From Medicago truncatula (taxonomy: Eukaryota > Streptophyta > Magnoliopsida > Fabales > Fabaceae): DNA of 64,000 nucleotides. Each line of letters opens with the position of its first letter. Position 1 is the first letter of the stretch. The position numbers were made by a program, and so were the translations under genes. Positions 1-13,370 of the stretch are shown here, piece after piece. The notes beneath the pieces were generated by a model, which saw only the letters and a program-made list of their open reading frames with translations, did not search any database and was not told the origin of the DNA. The stretch is from NCBI RefSeq assembly GCF_003473485.1, contig NC_053048.1, positions 36,824,755-36,888,754 on the forward strand. The letters run 5' to 3'.

Positions 1-591
1 TTTATCATCTTCAAAACAATTTTCAAAAATTACATATTATCAAACGGATTTTCTCATCCCTAAAACAGTTTTGAAAAGTTACATCACCAAACACATTTTC
101 TCCTATTTTCTTTTTAAAAAGAGTTTTCTAAAATAGGTTTATAAAACAAATTTTAAAAACTAAAAACCAAAAGTGATTCAAACAGGCCCTTAATTCCATT
201 TTCTTCCCTTGAAAAGTCAGGTTGCTAGCTGCAAAGCGAAAAAAAATCAAGCTTCAAATTCAAATGAGTATATTTTTTGAGTTAAGAGTACCCATCTCAT
301 TTTCTGAGAACACAAATCAAATGAATGACCGATGTCTATAGTTAACAAGAACTCTCCTTATATTTTCGGATTTTACTTAGGTGACATTAGTACATTTTAA
401 ATGAGAAAATGATTGATAGATGATTAAAATAAATTATTTAGATGAGAGAAAATTATTGATTAACAGAGAGATAAAAACAATGTCACCAAGAGCTATGTAA
501 CTCAAATGCTACCCAATTCTTTCTTCTAAGAGAAATGATATTTTAACAACTATTTTTTGACAATTTTTGTGACAATTTTCTCTCTCATATT
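1..591. repeat. Right end of a TIR element, then gene-free AT-rich DNA
   Basis: Bases 1-190 end in a motif close to CAAACAGGCCC. This resembles the TIR end of the 'gcccgtttg' MITE families seen elsewhere in this window; its left part lies outside the window. From 191 to 591 I see only AT-rich sequence with short ORFs and no recognisable gene. Confidence 0.35.
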
Positions 592-870
592 TGATGGGGT
601 AAATCCGCAAGTGCACGGTTTACCAATGTAGTAATAAAAAGATATCGTTCCGACAGGGAGTTATGAATTCAATTAACTCTTAACAATGATTAGAAGAGAA
701 TCCAAAGTTAAAGTTGGGATTTTGTTTTAAGAAAATAACAATCTTATTTACTAAAGCTTGTCTGATCAAGCTATCTCATACCCTAATTTAACCCTAATAT
801 TTTCCCTCCATTGTACAAGTATTTAATTCTTCAAAGTGCTTATCCTAATCATCACTCTAATCTTAAATTC
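592..870. repeat. Left part of a degenerate LTR-like repeat
   Basis: The segment begins TGATGGGGTAAATCCGCAAG and reads like the conserved start of a plant LTR-type repeat. No coding region or second LTR is visible here. Similar non-coding sequence seems to resume after the Helitron terminus at 2656, so the block may have been split by that insertion. The right boundary is approximate, and the LTR assignment rests on style of sequence, not on a paired LTR or a target-site duplication. Confidence 0.3.
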
Positions 871-2656
871 AAATTTTCCCTCCCACAACTCTTGAAGTTT
901 GCCGATGCATTAGAAGAGTAATCTTATTATGGCATTTAATAGCTTGATATAATCCAAACATATACCTATTCCCAACATATACTACCACTCTAACGCCATA
1001 TCTATTCCCAACATATACCTTGATATATTCTATGCAGTTAATACCCACCCTATTTCCCATGAATATATACATTACACTACATGTTCACTATGTATATGTG
1101 AGTGATGTAAACAACTTCCTTTGCTGCTCTCCTTCAAACATCACATATGTTGAAGCTTGCTTCAATATTAGTTCAATCATCGACGATCAATCGATCATGG
1201 TGTTATCATTTTTGATGTTGTGTTTGTCTTTTATTTAATTTTGGTCGACTTGCATTGTGTATCGAACAAATATTGTGCAGCTTTCTTCAATTTTGTACAA
1301 TATGCATTTTTCTGTTGTCATTTTGTTTTTTGTTTGTAATTATATTATTGAAGTTGTATGCTTAGAAATTTAGTTCTTTTGTTTATAGACTTGACTGCTA
1401 GAGAACGAAGTTGGTCAAATCTTTTTTAAGGATGGCTGATATGCGTTAAAATATTTCTATAAAACTAGGACTGGTGCATGGGTCACTCTTCATTACATAT
1501 ACCTAATTTTTTTTCCTCTTCATATTTGAAGGGAGACATGAAGAATAAATCTATATCCTACTATAATAATCCTCTTTTGAGATTTAAATTACATTGTAGA
1601 ACTATTGAACCCCAAAACTTTGATATGCCTAGCTCTTCGAATGCTCCATTTGTGCTTACAAATATTCCCAAAAATATTAAATTTAAAGTATGTCAAAGCT
1701 TTAACATGCATCAGACATAACTTCTGGATTTTCGGTATGTACTAATAATAGTATATCTCCCCTTACTGCTTCTGTTTCGAGTGAATTGACTTTCATAGAT
1801 TACTTTTGGCACAAATGGAAGTGTTTACTTGATTTTGGTAACGAAGTTTGGATCAATATCTACAGAGCACTTGAATTATTTTTTGGGAAGTATTTGGTTT
1901 TTTTGTTTAAGAAATTTGTGTACGGGTTAATTATGGCAATGTAATTTTGGTTTATCTTCTTTATATTAAGGTCCCAATCATTTGCTGAGCTGTTTCTACT
2001 CATTGATCATTTTTCTTATAGTGTTGTGCTACTAAATCTATATAAGAGATATTGATTAAGTTTTTTTGCTTCTTATACCCTTATCCATTGGAAAACAAAT
2101 TTATTGTTTTTACACGAGGGAGTGTTGTGCATATTGATTTAGTGTTGTGCTACTCATTGATCATTGATCATTTTTTTGCTTCTATGAAATCTCTTCCGTG
2201 AGAATTTTACACGAGCGAGTGTTGTGCATATTTGCACCTTTATAATTTTTATTTTTACAATTTGAACTGCTTGCTATAACGAAAACATATGGTTCAGATT
2301 TCACACGAAACAAAATACTGCTGAAATTAAAATGTGGTATGGTAAACATTAGTGAACTTGCATCGAAAATTACCATGCTTTTCTTAAAAAAACACACATT
2401 GAGATGGCTGATAGGGTATCTTTCAAATCACACCTCAATATTGGTTTTATTGAGATGGCTGATAGGGTATCTTTCAAATCACACCTCAATATTGGTTTTG
2501 TTGTTTTGTCAAAGAAATATAGTATCTTTGGTGACTTCAATAAATTTTGTTTTTGTCTTCTAATTTTTCAGATTCCATTCTAATATATTTTGTTTTATTG
2601 TGTATCAAATTATTTCAGTTTATGAGACCCGTGTGGCGCATGGGTCGGCGTTCTAG
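871..2656 (+). mobile_element. Non-autonomous Helitron (3' end defined, 5' end uncertain)
   Basis: The right end carries a GC-rich hairpin at about 2626-2645 (ACCCGTG paired with CATGGGT), followed a few bases later by CTAG at 2653-2656 and then T. This is the expected 3' architecture of a Helitron (hairpin, CTRR, insertion between A and T). It matches the terminus at 8658 in design and partly in sequence. No long ORF is present. Inside are direct repeats, including two copies of an ACACGAG-GAGTGTTGTGCATATT motif near 2109 and 2205. I could not identify the 5' TC end, so the start is only where the LTR-like sequence fades. Confidence 0.5.
2401..2502. repeat. 51-bp tandem duplication
   Basis: A 51-bp unit starting GAGATGGCTGATAGGG is present twice in direct tandem (2401-2451 and 2452-2502) with almost no differences. 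It lies inside the non-autonomous Helitron. The near-identity suggests a recent slippage or unequal-exchange duplication. Confidence 0.85.
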
Positions 2657-3752
2657 TAATAATAAAAGCGCCTTGGGATTATTGGTTCGTCATGGTGACA
2701 AATCCTTCAGAAACCAAACCCTAAACCTAGAACCTTATGTTGGACCTATTTTCAAAAGACAAGTTTCTCTTTAGCCTATCACATCTCCTTTCGATCTCTG
2801 TGAGTGTGTTTCATTAGCAACCATGCCTATTTTCATGGTTGATTGCTATTGAAATCCTTGAAGCTCGAAACTTTATTGTCTCAAGGTTTGCTAGACTATT
2901 TTCATTTTTCGCAATCCTTGTCTAATTTCACTTGTTCCAATATCAAAATTTCATATTTTGATCCTTCGCTTGATATTTGTGATGAATCAATAACAACTAT
3001 TAAACTTCATCTTTCGATCCATCGATTAATACTTGTTATTGATTATAAAAACGGTGAAATAGATTAGAAAATAGATTTACATAAGATTAGGGTTCGAGGC
3101 TTGGCTTGATAGGGATTAGGTCATTAGACTCATTCAACAATCCCAAGACAAAGAAGTCAACTCACTCATGTTCATTGTAGACATAGAAGAGAAGAAGAAG
3201 AGCATAAAATAAAATAAAGATGAACTTTTATTCAAAGGAAAACAATTGTCACTATTAAATTCCAAGAACACAAGAGATAATTCAATATGTTTGCTAGCTA
3301 TTCTATTTATAGTCTGCAACTACTTAAGCACCAAGAAATACATCAATGGAATGTTCCACAAGAAACCATGGGCTTTAGGTCAGAAATATACTTAATAGGA
3401 AGCTTGACGAAGAAGCAAAAGTAGCAAAAGGGGGTCTGGGGTGCGCGCACGGCCGTGCCAACTCTTTGACTTGGCCATGAGTTTCAAAACTTTGATGGCG
3501 TGGCCACGCCGCTATTCGGCGCGGCCATGCATGATATTTTTGCACATAATCTTCATATTTTTGGCCCGAATCAACTCAAAATCTCCTTTCTTTTGCTCCA
3601 AGACTCAATCTTTAAAATATTTGTTTCTGAAATTAAATAACTTGCAATTGAAATAAAATAGTTCTAAAAAGGAAATAAAAACACATAAATTCTAAATAAT
3701 ACGGACTCAAATAATCTATTAAAAATAATAATTAATGTCTCCTCAATACTCA
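2657..3752. repeat. LTR-like repeat block abutting the Helitron helicase gene
   Basis: This non-coding block contains a GC-rich patch at about 3430-3535 with repeated GCGCGGCCA/TGGCCACG motifs, set in AT-rich DNA, and ends near CTCAATACTCA. It looks like the body and end of a retrotransposon LTR, and may continue the piece at 592-870. It lies directly upstream of the first recognisable Helitron Rep codons and so may have removed the 5' part of that gene. No gag or pol sequence is visible, and no clean TSD was found. Confidence 0.3.
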
Positions 3753-3835
3753 CATTATGTTTTTACTTTCTCTCTATTGCTTTGATTTTCATGTCAATAC
3801 ATCATTTTCTTTGTAAAATTTTAATTGTCTCAAAA

Positions 3836-6800
3836 GAGTTTAGCGACAGACCTAAGAAGAAGCCTATTAATCGAACATACGTTTCAATGAAAGAGTGGTT
3901 CGCATATAAGATCCAGCAGAGAGATATTCAACATTCACAATTGTTGTTTTCTAGACGTCTGTTGCAACAGTTTTGTTGTGACGGGTATAGTATGATAGAG
4001 TCATGGCGATTAAAGTGGTACAGAGATCATCAGAAAGAAGTCAGGGCTGACATGTACAAGGGGTTGAGAGAAGCAGTTCTTAGAGGAGAAACAGATCCGG
4101 CCAGTGCAGGAAAGCGAGTGGTGTTGCCTTCTTCATTTGTCGGAGGGGCACGATATATGATACAAAATTACCAGGATGCCATGGCAATATGTGGATGGGT
4201 GGGCTATCCTGATTTGTTTATAACTTTCACATGTAACCATAAGTGGGCGGAGTTAGTTGATTTTCTAAAGAAACATAATCTCAAGCCAGAGGATCGACCA
4301 GATTTAGTCAGTCGTATTTTCAAAATAAAGCTTGATCATCTAATAAAGGAGATTAAAAAGGGCAAAATTTTTGGGAAGGTTAAAGCAGGTAATTTTTTTT
4401 TAATGTGGTTTTGCGTTTTTGTAATACAAATATCATATATCTTCTATATTTTGAATGTAATCACAATTCAACATCCGAAAAAAGATGTTAACACAAAGAA
4501 AAAATCACATTTTTTTAATGGAACTCACAATGTTAATTGTTATTGCATTTTAAAATGTTCTATTTATTTATATGATTAATATATACCTGATCACATTTAT
4601 TTTTGTCCTTTTCAGTCATTTATACTATTGAGTTCCAAAAACGAGGTCTCCCGCACGCTCACATCTTGGTTTTTCTACGGCCAGAATTTCGCATTCTTCA
4701 TCCTAACAACATTGATAAGATTATATCGGCAGAGATCCCTGATAAAGACCAGGATCCTCAACTCTACAGCATTGTTACGTCTCTCATGATACATGGACCT
4801 TGCGGAAAGCAGAATAATAAATCGCCATGTATGCTGAATGGTAAGTGCACTAAATATTTCCCGAAAAAATTTGTTGACACAACGGTGATTGATTCAGACG
4901 GTTACCCTGTGTATAGAAGAAGGAACAATGGTGTATCATTAAAGAAAGGTGAATCTTTTGTTGATAACAGATATGTTGTGCCCTACAACCGTAAATTACT
5001 GTTAAAGTATAATGCACATATAAACGTTGAATGGTGTAATCAGTCCCGGTCTATAAAATATCTGTTCAAGTATGTTAACAAAGGACATGATCGGGTAACT
5101 GCAACATTTTACCAAGGCGGTAATGAATGTTACGACGAAATAAAGATGTACTACGATTGTAGGTACCTCTCGGCATGTGAAGCGGTGTGGCGGATTTTTT
5201 CCTTTGATATTAATTATAGGGAACCCTCGGTTGAGCGCTTAAATTTCCACTTAGAAGGCGAGGAACCAGTTGTTTTCGAAGATCATGAGGACTTGGAAAA
5301 TGTAGTAAAAAAACCACACATCCGTGACACTAAGTTTCGTGCATGGATGGAGGCAAACCAAAAGTATCCCGAGGCTAAGGATCTAACATATGGCGAGTTT
5401 CCATTAAAGTTTGTTTGGAAGCAAACAGAGCGTAGATGGACACCAAGGCAACGAGGGCTTTCTATTGGTCGAATTCATTTTGTTCCGCCCGGAAGCGGTG
5501 AGAAATTTTATCTAAGGACCCTGCTGAATTATGTAAAAGGTCCTGTTTCTTACGATGATATCAAAACAGTTGGAGGAGTTAAATACAACAGTTTCAAGGA
5601 GGCATGCTTTGCTTTGGGCCTGTTAGACGATGACAATGAATTCATAAATGCTATCAACCAAGTCTCTTTTTGGGGGACTGCCGAATATATGCGTCGTCTA
5701 TTTGTCATGTTGTTAGTATCAAACCAATTTTCTCGACCAGAAGTTGTTTGGGAGAAGACTTGGCTGCATTTGAGTGATGATATGTTGCATCGTCAAAGAT
5801 TGGCATTGCGTGTACCAGGTAAACAGATTTATTATTGGATTATTATTGTTTTTTCCCTTATTTTATGTTATGGACCAAGTGCTGTCAGTAGGGTGACATT
5901 ATGTTATAAGAAAACTCTATGACCACTTTCTATATTATCTATTACATGCAGATTTAGTATTGGACGACGATCAATTAAAAAGCTATACGCTTGCAGAGAT
6001 CGAGAGATTGTTGCAGAGTCACGGCAAGAAAATGAAGGATGATTACCCAACTATGCCTGTGACTGATGTGTCCCTTATCCATGAGTCACGTAATAGGTTG
6101 ATATATGACGAGATGAATTATAACCAGCATATTCTTGAAGAAGAGAACGAGCGGTTAATGTCCACAATGACATTTGAACAAAAACAGGTGTATGACAAAA
6201 TAATGGCGAGGGTTGATGCCAAACAGCCTGCAATTTTCTTCCTATACGGTTACGGCGGTACCGGAAAAACATTTATATGGAGAGCATTGTCATCTGCCAT
6301 TCGGTCAAGGAAAGAAATTGTATTGACAGTTGCGTCCAGCGGTATCGCAGCCCTACTTATACCTGGAGGAAGAACAGCACATTCTAGGTTTGGTATTCCT
6401 ATAATCGTTGATGAAATTTCAACTTGCGGCATACATCCTAAAAGCCCGTTGGCTGAGTTGATATGTAAGGCAAGCCTAATTATTTGGGATGAAGCGCCAA
6501 TGATGCATAAACACTGTTTTGAAGCACTTGACCGAAGTTTGAGGGATATTCTTCGTGTTCAAAATAATGGAAGGACGGATATCCCGTTCGGTGGCAAAGT
6601 TGTCGTGCTCGGTGGTGATTTCAGACAAGTTCTTCCAGTGATAGCGAAAGCCAATAGACAAGAGGTGTGTAACTCATCAATAAATTCTTCACATTTGTGG
6701 CGTTTTTGCGAGGTGTTAACATTGTCAACCAACATGCGCCTTTTACATGGTTCTTCCAATTCTGATATTCAAGAGAGGAAAGAGTTTAGTGAGTGGGTTT

Positions 6801-7615
6801 TGGGCATCGGAGATGGTACTATTGGAGAAGAGAACGACGAAAATATTCAGATACAAATTCCAGACGACCTACTTATACATAGTTCAGGAGATCATATTGC
6901 TGCCATTGTTGATCACATTTATCCATCGTTGCTAGATAACATGTATGATCATTCGTTTTTCCAAAATAGAGCTATACTAACTCCGAAAAATGTCACGGTT
7001 GAAGAAATAAATGAGTATGTAATGTCTCTTATACCTGGAGAAGAAAAAACCTATTTGAGTTGCGATAGTCCCCTTGGTAAAAATGCATCAGCTACCAGGC
7101 CGGATGACATACACACACCTGAGTTTTTGAACACAATTAATGCCTCAGGTATCCCTAACCACAAGATAAAATTGAAGGTTGGCGTTCCTGTCATGCTTCT
7201 ACGCAATTTAGACGCTACAGCTGGTTTATGCAACGGTACTCGATTAATAATAACGAAGATGGGCAGATATGTGCTTGAGGGCAAGGTCATAACAGGCAGC
7301 AACATTGGAGATATAGTTTATATACCGAGATTGTCGTTGAGTCCATCGGATACAAGAATTCCATTCAAGTTTCAGCGTCGACAGTTCCCTATATCGGTGT
7401 CATTTGCAATGACGATCAACAAAAGTCAAGGGCAATCATTGAAAGAAGTTGGAGTATACCTTCCTCAACCGGTTTTTTCCCACGGACAACTATATGTTGC
7501 GGTGTCAAGAGTTACATCAAGAAACGGATTGAAGATATTATGCACGGATGAAGATGGCAATTGTATGAGCACTACATCAAATGTGGTGTATAAGGAAGTC
7601 TTTCGCAATTTGTAA
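3836..7615 (+). CDS. Helitron Rep/PIF1-like helicase (5'-truncated)
   Basis: This encodes the rolling-circle transposase of a Helitron, which nicks and unwinds DNA during transposition. I read three exons, about 3836-4388, 4616-5818 and 5952-7615, with GT-AG introns of 227 and 133 bp. The joined frame is open for about 1,139 codons. Exon 1 is the Helitron_like_N region. Exon 2 carries the HUH motif GLPHAHIL (4645-4665) and the catalytic-tyrosine region [10 protein letters not shown] (5057-5086). Exon 3 is a PIF1 helicase with Walker A GYGGTGKT (6248-6271), Walker B IIWDEAP, motif GGDFRQVLP, and C-terminal motifs TINKSQGQS and VAVSRVTS. No start codon in good context was seen, and the residues expected upstream of [10 protein letters not shown] are missing where LTR-like DNA abuts. 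The core therefore looks intact, but the gene is probably 5'-truncated or lacks an unseen first exon. Confidence 0.9.
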
Positions 7616-8627
7616 TGATGAACCAGACGATAACTTTACACATGAACAGGTAGCTGCTGAACTAATAAGTAATAGGAATTAACATTCTTTTTTTTCTCAC
7701 ACTTGCAGCTGATATATTAAGTTGTCTGTGGTTTTGTCCAGGGCATTATTTCTCTTCTTTGCTTCCCATTTTACCACTTCTCTTATACACATATGTCAAG
7801 TTAATGTTGAGTTCAAGGTAAATACTGAAATTATATGATAAAGCATATAAATGATTATTTAGTTCTATTCATGTAGACAACATAACCACTAATCACATTT
7901 AAATCATTTGTCTGTATTGCAGGTGATAATTGATTGCATTTTTATAATAGCTTTGGAAGGTACTTTTTGGTGATAACTTAATGCTGGTTTTTTCATTCCA
8001 TTCCAATTGCAACACTGTTCACCCTATTTAACTTTTTGCTATCTTTTTCATGTTTTTTAAATTACAATTTCGTCGGCCGTTGCGTGGTCACAATTGTCCA
8101 CGATTTCGTGGATTTAGTGGCAAGTTTTAAGTTGCTTTTATGTGTACTGTTGAACTTACTATATATGTTGCAATTTTATATGGATTGCACTATTACTGCA
8201 TTATTTGATGATTCGGTCTTTGTAATTTCGTTGGTAAACAATTACTGATTTAACTGATGTCTATTATCTTCAATGCTAATTCACCTTGCTTTCTTATCAA
8301 TTATATTTTCTCCAAATCGTTTTATAATGGTATTCCAACTATATTGAATTAAATTGTGATTCTGAGTTCTTATGCTATATTGTCACATACACATCTTTAG
8401 GATTATTAATTGCCGCTGCAGGTTATTGAGGTTATTATATTTATTTATGGATCTTCCACAATGAGTTACATTATAAATAGCGTGGCGTAGTCAACCAAAT
8501 ATTACTGATATGTACTAACGTGTATTCATCAATTTAACCACACTAATTCAACTGCATTTTAGCAAAACCAAACAATCACCACATTGACAATTTTATATTG
8601 TTTCAAGTTATATTTTTAACTTTATCT

Positions 8628-8658
8628 GACCCGTGCGGCAGCACGGGTAGACGTCTAG
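8628..8658 (+). other. Helitron 3' terminator hairpin and CTAG end
   Basis: Eight-base inverted arms, ACCCGTGC and GCACGGGT, are separated by GGCA. Ten bases further on lies the terminal CTAG. In Helitrons this palindrome acts as the transposition terminator. The same design, with weaker arms, ends the upstream element at 2656. Confidence 0.8.
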
Positions 8659-10049
8659 TAAATAAATATTTAAATAACACAACTCTTCTCTAATGTATAC
8701 ATTCACCCTTGTTTTAATAATTGGTGAATACATTCATCCTTGCAGCCTACCATCAATCCATTCACCATCATAAAACACACACAACATGTCTACAACCAAC
8801 AAGGACACCTCTTTTATCCTTCCTCATGTAAATCTTTTGATCAATGCATACAATATTTGATGAAAATGTTTAACTACTTCTTTGCTCATTCTTTTCTCAT
8901 GTTATTACTTTCTATAATAATTTGCCCAAAAAAATTAAAATAAAGAGAAGCAATAGTTAGTTTTCATTTTGCAATATTTGATACAATCTTAGTCCTTCTT
9001 TTTCCTCTTGAGGATTTCATTTTCATTTTTTCATATATTCTTTTGATTTGATTTTAATCTATTTGATACAATCTTAATCCTACTCTTTTGCATAACTATG
9101 AAACTCTTTTTTTTATTGCTCTTATTTGTTTTTCTATCTATATCTATACATTAATTACAATGAGATTTTACAAATGTATCATTTTTAAAACAAAAAAAGT
9201 TAAAGGTGCCGTTGTTTTTCTATCTATATCTATACATTAATTACGATGAGATTTTACAAATGTGTCATTTTTAAAACAAAAAAAGCTAAAGGTGCCGAAT
9301 AAGTCAGGTCATCCCTATTATATTGACACCCTACAAGATCTACAATAACTTTTCCCTCCCTTTCTCTCATTATATTAACTAAATTACAAAAAAAATCATT
9401 TTTAGTTATAATCATATAGATAATCAGCCTCCACAACTTAATTATTATAATCTAACAAGTTCTACCATAACTTTTCTCTTCAAAGCTCTCATTTTGTTAG
9501 TTTAACCTTTTTGGTTTTATAATCCTATAAGTTATCCCATAAATAGAAAATCATTTGTCTTAATGTACTATTTAGTTGTGTGTGCAATTTTTTCATTAAA
9601 GTCATATGTTCAATAAAGTTATGATATACTTAAAGATTATTATAGTTTGTAATTTATTGTATGATACATATGGTATATTCTTATTTCCTCATAAGATATA
9701 AAATATTAAAATGTTACATATTTTTAATTACAAAATTTTCTAATACACGACAATAACGATTGAAATGAGTTGTACAAATTTCATGATTTACCTTCTACCA
9801 TTTAAAAAGTTTTGTTTTTATCCTATTTTCATTTCACTATTCCAACTCTCTTCTACTTCATTTATTTTTCATTTAAGTGTGCCACAAACATTAAATGTAA
9901 GTGGTTTATTTCACTTATTTGTTAATTTTATACCATTTTTATTTTCAATATTTAAATAATGTTAAAAAATTAAAACAATTAACTTATATTTTTGCTTAAA
10001 AAAACTTATATTATAAATATATTCGATAAAACTATGTGGAGAGGTAGAA
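8659..10049. other. Gene-free AT-rich interval
   Basis: I see no gene here, only low-complexity AT-rich sequence with short ORFs of no recognisable family. The one clear structure is the 86-bp tandem duplication at 9126-9297. Confidence 0.6.
9126..9297. repeat. 86-bp tandem duplication
   Basis: A unit starting TTGTTTTTCTATCTATATC is present twice (9126-9211 and 9212-9297) with only a few substitutions, for example ACAATGAG against ACGATGAG. It lies in non-coding DNA. Confidence 0.85.
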
Positions 10050-10233
10050 AGAGGTAGAAAGAAAGGAAGAGAGTGGCAAGAAGGACGAGAAAAGCTAGGG
10101 TTATGGCTGTGGAGTAGCCAAGGCCAAGGTTGGTGAAGAAACTATGTGGAGAGGACATGGAGGAGAAGAGAGAAGAAGAAGAAGAAAAAGAAGAGGAGAA
10201 AAATGGGAATTCTCCATTTGTGAGGGAGAGAAA
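10050..10233 (-). pseudogene. Truncated copy of a RING-H2 gene 5' end
   Basis: About 180 bp here are nearly the same as 17428-17605, the 5' untranslated region and first codons of the RING-H2 gene at 16987-17526. On the minus strand the copy has an ATG at 10158-10156 and codes for the same Ser-Ser-Pro-His-Ser start and hydrophobic segment (Ile to Thr at residue 17), then breaks up around residue 33. The RING domain is absent. The break is followed by a partial second copy of ACTATGTGGAGAGG at about 10031. It is a fragment without function unless transcribed as antisense or siRNA; the copying mechanism is not visible. Confidence 0.85.
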
Positions 10234-10946
10234 GAGAAACTATGTTGATCATGTCAATCGCTTTTGCTTCCTTTCCTTTTGTTGGTGAGAGTGATCTTGG
10301 AGGAAGGATGATGAACATATATGAAGTCAACACCATTGTTCCTAGATTCATCTACTCCCCTACTGCGCACCACGTCTCACACCTAATCCATATCTCACTG
10401 CTGGTGCCATTGCTCTTATCATGTTATTTTGAATATGAAACTAAATCTGTGTGAATATTAGCTACTGCAGTACATGGTAGTTAAAATATACTTTTGGTTA
10501 TTAGTTAAGTTTATTCAAATAATTTTGATAGATTTTCTTCCATATATTGGAGGTCTTTTTGATATATGAATAGAAAAGAGAAACCGAAATTTCTTCAAAA
10601 AGAAAGTGAAACAGAAAAATACAATTATTGATATAAATAATGAAATCAGTATAATTATTTTGTTGTGATAATTTTTGGAATTTTTTTTGGAACCAATGCC
10701 GCATAAACCAATAATGACTTGATATAAAAAAACTAAATATTAATCTCATATTTTCAAATATATATAAACTCAATCACAAATCACAACCAAAAAGATTCAA
10801 TCATATATCAAGAACAAATAATAAATAATAGTAAGTAATATAAAATCTAATCCTAAAATATACTCTTAAGATAGTATAATATAATAATAAATATATTCTA
10901 TAAGATTCTAATACATGATCTTAGAGTTTTTTTATTTTATTTTAAA
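10234..10946. other. Gene-free interval
   Basis: AT-rich sequence without a recognisable gene. Short ORFs on both strands resemble no family I know. Confidence 0.5.
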
Positions 10947-11198
10947 GGCTTAATTAAGTTTTTAGTCCTTATAAATATTCACAGTTTTGTTTTTAGTCCC
11001 TACAAAATAAAATCACACTTTTTAGTCTATGTGTCATTTTCCTTAAGCATTTTAGGGACTAAAAATGTTGATGGAAAATTTTATAGAGACTAAAATGATG
11101 ATGGAAAATTTTATAGGGACTAAAAAGTGTTATTTTATTTTATAGGAACTAAAAACAAAATTCTGAATATTTATAGGAACCATTTACTTAATTAACCA
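10947..11198. mobile_element. MITE with 'tttagtcc' TIRs, copy 1
   Basis: The element starts GGCTTAATTAAGTTTTTAGT and ends in its near-complement (ACTTAATTAACCA), with no coding capacity. It is flanked by TATTTTAAA (10938-10946) and TACTTTAAA (11199-11207), a plausible 9-bp TSD with one mismatch. This points to a Mutator-type MITE. A second copy lies at 24581-24837. Confidence 0.75.
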
Positions 11199-11237
11199 TA
11201 CTTTAAAAGAATGTGATCTTAGAAACATGGTAGTAGG

Positions 11238-11918
11238 TAGAGCTGTCAAAACAGGTCGGGTCGTATGGGCCGGCCCGTTTAACCCGAATAAATATAGGGC
11301 TTGGACCTAAAATATTGAGCCCAAATTTTAATAGGGCTTTTTAGCCCAGCCCTTTAAAGCCCGTTACCCGTTAGGGCTAACCCGAACGGGCTGCGGGTAG
11401 CCCGTTAGCCCGCATAACAAAAAAAATTCTATAAATTATATATATTTTTCAAATAATTCTTTACTTAGTTGATGATCAAAATAAAAAACAAAAGTGAAAA
11501 TTCAATGAATTAACACAAATATAAATGTAATATAAAATTATATTTATTCGTTTCGTTATTTATAATTTTAAAGATCGAATATATAAATATCTATAACCAT
11601 AACGTATCTAATTTATTTAAAATCATTTTCCTCGTTGTTTTAGTTTACGTTGTTTGTACGAAAAATGTTTACAATTTATTTTTGTGCTAGACATTATTTA
11701 AACATATTAAAAATTTATTTATAAAAAAATTATAGTAGTGTTTTATAGTACTTTTTTAAAATTAAAAAAAAATTTAATATGGGCCGGCCCGTTTGACCCG
11801 CGGCCCGTGTAGGGCCGAACTCGGGTAGTATATTTCAAGTCCGTTTTTCAACCGGGTTTTTTTGGCCTGACCCACTAAAGCCCGAAGCCTGTTAGGCTCG
11901 GCCGCCCGTACAGCTCTA
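11238..11918. mobile_element. Non-autonomous hAT-type element
   Basis: Termini TAGAGCTGTCAAA and its complement GTACAGCTCTA are flanked by a perfect 8-bp duplication GTAGTAGG (11230-11237 and 11919-11926), which is diagnostic of hAT elements. Both ends are rich in GGGCCGGCCCG and CCCGTTAGCCCG motifs inside otherwise AT-rich DNA. The AT-rich middle has no gene. The GC-rich subterminal repeats are probably transposase binding sites (inference). Confidence 0.85.
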
Positions 11919-11926
11919 GTAGTAGG

Positions 11927-13362
<1,436 letters not shown>

Positions 13363-13370
13363 CTCTTGAC

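Larger units (their letters stand above)
3836..8658 (+). mobile_element. Autonomous-type Helitron, 3' end defined
   Basis: The element contains the Rep/helicase gene and about 1 kb of AT-rich 3' tail (7616-8627) in which I see no further gene. It ends in a hairpin with arms ACCCGTGC and GCACGGGT (about 8630-8649), then CTAG at 8655-8658 followed by T. This fits Helitron termini, which lack TIRs and target-site duplications. The 5' TC terminus was not found, so the start given is just the first recognisable coding sequence. Confidence 0.75.

Noticed and set aside
592-3752. A complete LTR or solo LTR running from TGATGGGG to ACTCA with a nested Helitron
   Set aside because: The flanks do not give a matching 5-bp duplication and no second LTR is present. 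Kept only as two low-confidence repeat blocks.
6075-7305. Several minus-strand ORFs within the helicase gene
   Set aside because: They are antisense shadows of the PIF1 helicase exon and show no domain of their own.
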